Of a stretch of DNA of 5,679 nucleotides, positions 1 through 3,902 are shown one piece after another. Positions within the stretch are counted from its first letter, which is position 1. Every line of letters starts with the position of its first letter. The stretch spans positions 1-5,679 of the forward strand of contig JAFKFF010000272.1 of assembly GCA_017307315.1 (NCBI GenBank), written 5' to 3'. The position numbers and the translations under genes were made by a program. Origin of the DNA: Alphaproteobacteria bacterium. Lineage in GTDB: Bacteria > Pseudomonadota > Alphaproteobacteria > Micropepsales > Micropepsaceae. Below the pieces are notes generated by a model that did not search any database, had not been told where the DNA came from, and saw only the letters and a program-made list of their open reading frames with translations.

Positions 1-165
1 GGGCATCTCTTGCGCCAGCCGCAGATCCGGGCGGTGCCGCATCAGCCACAGCGTGACCGCGAAATGGGCGGCATGCGTCCATTCCGGCTTGGGCAAGGAG
101 CGGTCGAGAAATTTCCGCCCCGCGCGCGCGATCTCGCCGTCGTTGGAAAACTGCCGCCCCTGCAT
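1..165 (-). CDS. Conserved hypothetical protein, N-terminal part (cut by window edge)
   Basis: Only the first 55 codons are inside the window; the frame is open to base 1. The ATG at 163-165 is the only ATG, GTG or TTG between the upstream in-frame stop (231-233, the stop of the GH15 gene) and the conserved part, so it is the best start, although no clear Shine-Dalgarno sequence precedes it. The visible protein has a helical, charged start followed at residues 20-40 by FLDRSLPKPEWTHAAHFAVT. From memory, this resembles the start of a widespread small proteobacterial hypothetical family with a 'LPKxEWTHxAH' motif; no function is known to me. Histidines and tryptophan in that motif could be ligand or metal contacts, but this is speculation. 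It follows the GH15 gene by 65 bases on the same strand and may be the last gene of the operon or an independent gene. I am fairly confident that it is coding and have no basis for a function. Confidence 0.6.
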   Translation of the reverse strand, partial: MQGRQFSNDGEIARAGRKFLDRSLPKPEWTHAAHFAVTLWLMRHRPDLRLAQEMP

Positions 166-188
166 CGCGGTACCATAGCCAAAAGCCT

Positions 189-224
189 CGCGCCTGGAAC
201 CGGCGAATTCGCATCGCAGGGGCG
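189..224 (-). repeat. Imperfect inverted repeat in the GH15 / hypothetical gap
   Basis: The 65-base gap 166-230 contains an imperfect stem on the minus strand: GCGCCCCTG (224-216) can pair with CAGGCGC (195-189) with a two-base bulge, and the loop holds the perfect 10-base palindrome GCGAATTCGC (202-211). A further palindrome GCGATCGC lies at 224-231, touching the GH15 stop. After the stem comes GAGGCTTTTGGC, which has only four T, so this is not a convincing intrinsic terminator. It may be a weak attenuator or mRNA-stability hairpin, or chance in GC-rich DNA. Confidence 0.25.
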
Positions 225-230
225 CGATCG

Positions 231-1448
231 CTATTGGCCCCGGCGCGCCGCAACCGCCGTCAGGAAAGCGGCATAGCTCCAGGCCAGGTGCCGGGCCGAA
301 GCCTGCTCGCCCGTCCTCTGATCGAATTGCTCGGACATGTCGCCGCTTTGCGGCGTGAAGGCCCGCACGGTCTCCAGATAGGCGTCGCCGCGCGCGGCAT
401 CGCCGCTGCGATAACAATATTCCGCCGCGCCCAGGGTCGAGAAATAATAGGCGCCGCCGGAATAATATTTGTCGCCGGCATAGCGGCCGAGCGCCGGCGC
501 GCGGGCGGCGGGCAGATTGCGGTTGATCGGATAGGCGGCCAGAAAGAGTTCTTCTAGCCGCCTGAGCGTGGCCTCATAGCGCGGGCCTGTCACCCCGGCA
601 TGATTGGCCGCCAGGATCACGGCACAGTCCAGCAGCTTTCCCGGCGCGCCGCCTTCGACGTGGCGGGAGCGGATATACCCCCCCTCTTCCGTCCAAAATG
701 CATCCAGGGTTTTTTCCAGGCCAGCCGCTTCGGCGCGGCATCGCTGGGCCATCTCGCTCTCGCCGCGTTCCGCAAGCCAGGGCGCGCCAGCGCTCAGCGC
801 CACCGCCGAAACCCGCATCGTATAAGCGTGCAGCCCGAATTCCTCTTCCCAGATATCGAAACAAGGCCGCCCGCCACGATGCAGCACAAAGGCCAAATCC
901 CGGCGCAGCAGATCAGCCGCCTCTCCCTCCGCGCCCCAGCGCAGGACGGTAAGCGCCCGCAAAGCCGGCCCGTCATGCTGCGGCCGGGGCCAATCGGTGA
1001 TGTCGAGCGTGCCGTCGGGATTGACCCGGGTCTCGGCCGGGATCGCCATGCCATGCGCGTCATCGGTGCTCTTGCGCAGAAAGCGGGCGAAGTCCGGCTG
1101 AGCGGCGGCGCGCCAGTCGTCCGGCAGGACCCGGCCATCGAGGGTTTCCAGATCCAGGCTGAACCGGACATGATCCTGGAACAGCGAATCCGCCTTGGAC
1201 AATTCGGGCCGCAGCAGCCGCAAGGCATCGATCACCGCCGCGCTGTCGCGATACCAGTGGAAGAAATAATCCGGCTCGGGGTCATAGGCGGCGAGAACCG
1301 GCGAGGCCACCACCGAGCCGGGCTTGGGCACGATCACCTGGCCGAAATGCGGGCGCTCCTTGACGATGGCCACGGGCGAAATGCTTTTCAGCATCATCTC
1401 CGCGGCATGATCCCATTGCCGGCTGATCCAACGCTCCAGCCCGCTCAC
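231..1448 (-). CDS. GH15 glucoamylase-type glycoside hydrolase, single catalytic domain
   Basis: A 405-residue protein with the family GH15 (alpha/alpha)6 catalytic domain; known members are inverting exo-enzymes that release beta-D-glucose from alpha-glucans (glucoamylase, isomaltose glucohydrolase, trehalase). Recognisable motifs in order: ASPVLAAYDPEPDYFFHWYR with following DSA (residues 48-70, the 'DYxxxWxRDSA' block), RPQHDGPALRA (155-165), FDIWEEEFG (197-205) where E201 aligns with the general acid of fungal glucoamylase, GRYAGDKYYSGGAYYFSTLG (321-340), and SGDMSEQFD (368-376) where E373 aligns with the general base. The two catalytic glutamates are thus both present. There is no signal peptide, no starch-binding domain and no N-terminal beta-sandwich domain, unlike most larger bacterial GH15 proteins, so it resembles the catalytic core of fungal enzymes and is probably cytoplasmic. 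The start chosen is the GTG at 1446-1448, which overlaps the GH144 stop as GTGA and implies translational coupling; an ATG pair at residues 18-19 is a weaker alternative. The usual asparagine-proline of the GGNPW-like block is replaced by alanine-tyrosine, so specificity may differ. Confidence 0.88.
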   Translation of the reverse strand: MSGLERWISRQWDHAAEMMLKSISPVAIVKERPHFGQVIVPKPGSVVASPVLAAYDPEPDYFFHWYRDSAAVIDALRLLRPELSKADSLFQDHVRFSLDLETLDGRVLPDDWRAAAQPDFARFLRKSTDDAHGMAIPAETRVNPDGTLDITDWPRPQHDGPALRALTVLRWGAEGEAADLLRRDLAFVLHRGGRPCFDIWEEEFGLHAYTMRVSAVALSAGAPWLAERGESEMAQRCRAEAAGLEKTLDAFWTEEGGYIRSRHVEGGAPGKLLDCAVILAANHAGVTGPRYEATLRRLEELFLAAYPINRNLPAARAPALGRYAGDKYYSGGAYYFSTLGAAEYCYRSGDAARGDAYLETVRAFTPQSGDMSEQFDQRTGEQASARHLAWSYAAFLTAVAARRGQ

Positions 1449-2683
1449 GCTTCGGCGCTCGCAAAGCCGAGGCGCGCCAATCCCTTGCGCACTTCCGGCG
1501 CCGCCATGAAAAGCTTCCACAACAGCCCACTGCGGTAATTTTCCGTCATCACCACGATCGGCCCCTGATCGATGGCGAGATAGGTGTCTGCCCACCAGTC
1601 ACGCGTCTCGTTGAAGGCATCGACGAAACCGAAACGGCCCCACACCTTGTCGCCATGCGCGGAAAGGAAATGGCGCATCGCCGCCATGGCGGCTTGTGGC
1701 GCATAGGGAATGCTCGCCAGCGCCGCCGTGGGCGAAATGGTGCCATTGTCGTTGTTGGGGGCGTGGGCGTCATAGCCGGAAGGATCGTCGCTGGCGGTCA
1801 GGCCCCAGCAATCGGGTCCATAGCCCTTGAATCTTCCCGGATTGGCGATGCAATGGTCGCGATTGACCGCCACCTGCGCCACATTCTGTTGCCAGTAATC
1901 GGCATGACGGTCGCTGAGGCCATGGGGATCAAGACCGCAGAAAGAATAATGCGCGAAGAATAGCGGCCCGCCGCCGTCCGGCCCCAACGGCAGGGTCACG
2001 CCGCGGTATGTCTTGCCATTGGAATAATCCGCGCTGCGGCAAAAGCCTTTTTCATAGACGTCGCGGTCGATGGCGTGACGGGAGGCGCCGGCCGCCAGGA
2101 CATAGACGATCAAGGTCTCGTTCCAGCCGCGGATGGAATGGTTCATCGCCCAGCCGTGGTTTGGACTCCAGTGCCAGTAAAGAACATCCTCGCCCCGGCG
2201 GTACCAATCCCATTCCACGCCGTCGAACAGGGCCGTGATGCGCGCCGCCAGTGCGGCGTCCGCTGCAAAATACTGGCGGACGGCGAGCAGCCCCATCATC
2301 AGGAGCGCCGTCTCCACCAGATCCCCGCCATCGTCGTTCGGCATGAAAGGAATGGTGCGGCCGGTTTCGCCATGGAGGAAATGCGGATAGGCGCCGTGAT
2401 GGCGCTCGGCCCGCTCCAACACCTGCAGCATCCGGTCCAGGCGCGCCAACGCCGCGTCGCGGGCGATCCAGCCGCGTTCCACCGCCACGATCAGCGCCAT
2501 GACGCCGAAACCGGTGCCGCCGACCGCGACCAAATCGTTTGACGGATCGGCGCCGCGCGTGGTGCGGTCGCGCGCCATGAAGCTTGCCGGTTCCGCGCCC
2601 TCCCAGAAGAAGCGGAAGGTCTGCCGCGCCACCGCCTCCATCAGGGCGTCGTCATCCAGCTTCAAAAGCACCGAAGGTGTCAT
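1445..2683 (-). CDS. GH144-type / PF10091 'glycoamylase' family protein, probable beta-1,2-glucan hydrolase
   Basis: A 412-residue protein of the PF10091 family, often labelled 'glucoamylase family protein'. Established members are the GH144 endo-beta-1,2-glucanases (Chitinophaga Cpin_6279 type) and a sophorose-releasing enzyme; a related domain forms the cyclisation part of cyclic beta-1,2-glucan synthase. Seen in the sequence: QTFRFFWEGA (21-30), GTGFG (56-60), NDDGGDLVETALLMMGLLA (116-134), SPNHGWAMNHSIRGWNET (173-190), FFAHYSFCGLDP (242-253), WGLTASDDPSGY (293-304), NNDNGTISPTAALASIPYAP (310-329), WGRFGFVDAFN (348-358) and DQGPIVVMTENYRSGLLW (372-389). These cover the whole domain from end to end and the length is about right for a single-domain member. 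The several conserved acidic residues (for example D117, D121, E124, E189) are catalytic candidates, but I cannot assign the acid and base. There is no signal peptide or lipobox, unlike many Bacteroidetes homologues, suggesting cytoplasmic action. The start at ATG 2681-2683 has a good Shine-Dalgarno sequence and lies 8 bases after the transporter stop. The exact linkage specificity is inferred. Confidence 0.88.
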   Translation of the reverse strand: MTPSVLLKLDDDALMEAVARQTFRFFWEGAEPASFMARDRTTRGADPSNDLVAVGGTGFGVMALIVAVERGWIARDAALARLDRMLQVLERAERHHGAYPHFLHGETGRTIPFMPNDDGGDLVETALLMMGLLAVRQYFAADAALAARITALFDGVEWDWYRRGEDVLYWHWSPNHGWAMNHSIRGWNETLIVYVLAAGASRHAIDRDVYEKGFCRSADYSNGKTYRGVTLPLGPDGGGPLFFAHYSFCGLDPHGLSDRHADYWQQNVAQVAVNRDHCIANPGRFKGYGPDCWGLTASDDPSGYDAHAPNNDNGTISPTAALASIPYAPQAAMAAMRHFLSAHGDKVWGRFGFVDAFNETRDWWADTYLAIDQGPIVVMTENYRSGLLWKLFMAAPEVRKGLARLGFASAEA

Positions 2684-2687
2684 ATTG

Positions 2688-2693
2688 TTCCTT
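2688..2693 (-). promoter_or_regulatory. Ribosome binding site of the GH144-type gene, overlapping the transporter stop
   Basis: AAGGAA lies four bases before the ATG at 2683. Its first two A are the last two bases of the TAA stop of the membrane protein gene (2694-2692), so termination of one gene and initiation of the next are physically linked. This fixes the start of the GH144-type gene and rejects the upstream in-frame start at 2743. Confidence 0.75.
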
Positions 2694-3819
2694 ATGGCTC
2701 CGCTCTGGGCGCGGGAACGCTGCCGGGCGCGATGGCGTCGCATTCCACCACCGCGCGGCGGAAATCGGCCACCCGCAACAGGGTGGCGCGCCAGTCGGCG
2801 ATGGTGGAGAAATTGTCCACGAACCAGCGCAGCGAGGATTGCACCTGGGTGAAGGCACCGGCCGCCATCATCAGGCCGCCGAAACTGAGGTTGCCCGAAA
2901 AATAGGCCGGCGCCGCCACCAGGATGGGCGCGATCAGGGTCAGCCAGCCATAGCCCGCCGTCACCCAGGTCAGTTCCGCCAGGCCCGTCACCAGCCGGCG
3001 CATCGCCGCCAGCACATTGCGCAGATCGAGCAGGATGCGTTCGCGCATGCGGCTCTCATCGCCGTCGCGCTCGATCTGGTCGATATGCTCATTGACGCGG
3101 TTGAGGGTGGTGCGCAGTTCCGATTCCCGCTGATACCGGTCGGCGTTGCGGCGGATCAACCCGCGCCCCACCCAATAGCTGAGCATCGAGCCGGACCCGG
3201 CATAGATAAGCGCTGCCCACACCATGTAGCCGGGAATGGAAAAATCGCGGCCGTCGACATGAAAGGCGAAGCTGCCCGAGATCCGCCACAGGATGTCGAC
3301 GAAAGTCACCAGCAGGATCGAGGATTGCAAAAGTTGCACGCCCAGGTCGGATGAAAGCTCGGTCAGATGCCGGGCATCCTCATGCATCCGCTGGTCCGGA
3401 TTGACGCCGATCGGCCCCACCCGGTTCAGGCGGAACGCCCGGTGCGGCTTCATCCATTCCCCGACCAAATCCTGCACCAGGCCTTCGCGCAATTTCAGCT
3501 TCAACATCTCAGACAGCCAACGCTGCATGACATTGAGGACCAGGAGGCCCCCCGCGATGATGCAGAACACGCCGAGCTGGATCATGAAGCCATGAAAATC
3601 GCGATGCGCCAGGGCATCGTAGAAGGGCTGATTCCAGCGGTTGAGGCGGATCTGGCCATAGGCGGTGGCGACAATGACGACGAAGATCAGGCCGGCGATC
3701 AGGAACAGCGTATTGCGGACAGCGGAAGCCATCAACGCGCGAATCATCATCGCGAGCTGGGGCAGAAGCCCAGCCCCGCCTTCCCCCGCCTCTTCGCCCT
3801 CGGGATGATCCAGGAACAT
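2692..3819 (-). CDS. SbmA/BacA/YddA-like transporter, transmembrane domain only (no ATPase domain)
   Basis: A 375-residue inner-membrane protein with the fold of the YddA/Rv1819c/ABCD-type transmembrane domain (PF06472 and the related SbmA/BacA family). Telling motifs are NRWNQPFYDAL (60-70), GVNPDQRMHEDARHLTELSS (138-157) and the terminal WFVDNFSTIADWRATLLRVA (332-351), all typical of this family. Probable membrane segments: about 37-55, 78-97, 158-180, 197-217, 284-306 and 310-326. Full-length YddA-type proteins continue into a nucleotide-binding domain of about 200 residues; this one stops about 20 residues after the transmembrane domain, with no Walker A, signature or Walker B motif, and the neighbouring genes encode no ATPase. 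SbmA and BacA are also ATPase-less and work by proton coupling, so this may be a complete carrier rather than a fragment. Start choice: ATG 3817-3819 with AAGG eight bases upstream; an in-frame GTG at 3870 would add 17 residues but leave only 32 bases to the divergent gene. It is the first gene of the operon, so it probably moves the substrate or product of the glycosidases; direction is inferred. Confidence 0.85.
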   Translation of the reverse strand: MFLDHPEGEEAGEGGAGLLPQLAMMIRALMASAVRNTLFLIAGLIFVVIVATAYGQIRLNRWNQPFYDALAHRDFHGFMIQLGVFCIIAGGLLVLNVMQRWLSEMLKLKLREGLVQDLVGEWMKPHRAFRLNRVGPIGVNPDQRMHEDARHLTELSSDLGVQLLQSSILLVTFVDILWRISGSFAFHVDGRDFSIPGYMVWAALIYAGSGSMLSYWVGRGLIRRNADRYQRESELRTTLNRVNEHIDQIERDGDESRMRERILLDLRNVLAAMRRLVTGLAELTWVTAGYGWLTLIAPILVAAPAYFSGNLSFGGLMMAAGAFTQVQSSLRWFVDNFSTIADWRATLLRVADFRRAVVECDAIAPGSVPAPRAEP

Positions 3820-3827
3820 GGCCCCGA

Positions 3828-3831
3828 CCTT
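3828..3831 (-). promoter_or_regulatory. Possible ribosome binding site of the SbmA-like gene
   Basis: AAGG sits eight bases upstream of the ATG at 3819, followed by a G-rich spacer. It is a short match but better than anything before the alternative GTG start at 3870, and it is the main reason for preferring the shorter protein. Confidence 0.4.
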
Positions 3832-3848
3832 GCCATTGCGTGGGCCGA

Positions 3849-3878
3849 AACGGGATAGAAAAAACGCCACGCCCCGTT
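3849..3878. repeat. Inverted repeat in the divergent region, possible operator
   Basis: AACGGG (3849-3854) and CCCGTT (3873-3878) are perfect inverted arms with an 18-base spacer, lying almost centrally between the two divergent genes. The position suits a regulator acting on both directions, but the arms are only six bases long and the spacing does not match the compact palindromes usual for LacI-type sugar repressors. It may be chance. Confidence 0.25.
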
Positions 3879-3890
3879 ATGGTGCGGGAA

Positions 3891-3896
3891 AAGGAG
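3891..3896 (+). promoter_or_regulatory. Strong ribosome binding site that fixes a TTG start for the GH3 gene
   Basis: AAGGAG is a near-perfect Shine-Dalgarno sequence placed six bases before TTG at 3903. The next in-frame ATG (codon 11) has no comparable site and would remove the start of the conserved N-terminal helix that leads into AEKLGQM, so the TTG start is preferred. Confidence 0.75.
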
Positions 3897-3902
3897 CCTC
3901 GC

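Larger units (their letters stand above)
3820..3902. promoter_or_regulatory. Divergent intergenic control region
   Basis: These 83 bases separate the start codons of the leftward operon and the rightward GH3 gene, so promoters for both must lie here or inside the first codons of the opposite gene. It holds an A-rich patch (GATAGAAAAAACG, 3854-3866) in otherwise GC-rich DNA. On the plus strand TTGCCA (3830-3835) with GATAGA (3854-3859) at 18-base spacing is a poor sigma-70-like pair. On the minus strand ATAA within CCATAACG (3875-3882) could be part of a -10 element, without a good -35 partner. I cannot assign a promoter with confidence. Confidence 0.4.

Noticed and set aside
189..224. Intrinsic terminator after the GH15 gene
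   Set aside because: The stem is bulged with a long loop and is followed by only four T, so it does not meet the usual stem plus T-run pattern.
600..1538. Plus-strand open frame (312 codons) opposite the GH15 gene
   Set aside because: It lies antisense to the GH15 motifs, and its low-complexity R/P/G/Q-rich translation has no recognisable family.
1449..1595. Upstream extension of the GH15 gene to 1595
   Set aside because: The 49 extra residues overlap the C-terminal coding region of the GH144-type protein and show no GH15 similarity; the GTG at 1448 in a GTGA overlap is the natural start.
2684..2743. Upstream extension of the GH144-type gene to an in-frame start at 2743
   Set aside because: The 20 extra residues are arginine-rich and lie within the end of the membrane protein gene, while ATG 2683 has a good ribosome binding site.
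2584..3354. Plus-strand open frame (256 codons) opposite the membrane protein gene
   Set aside because: Its H/R/A/Q-rich composition is the complement of a hydrophobic membrane protein frame; no start signal or motif supports it.
3820..3870. GTG start at 3870 for the membrane protein
   Set aside because: It has only a weak purine stretch upstream and would squeeze two divergent promoters into 32 bases; kept as a possible alternative in the gene entry.
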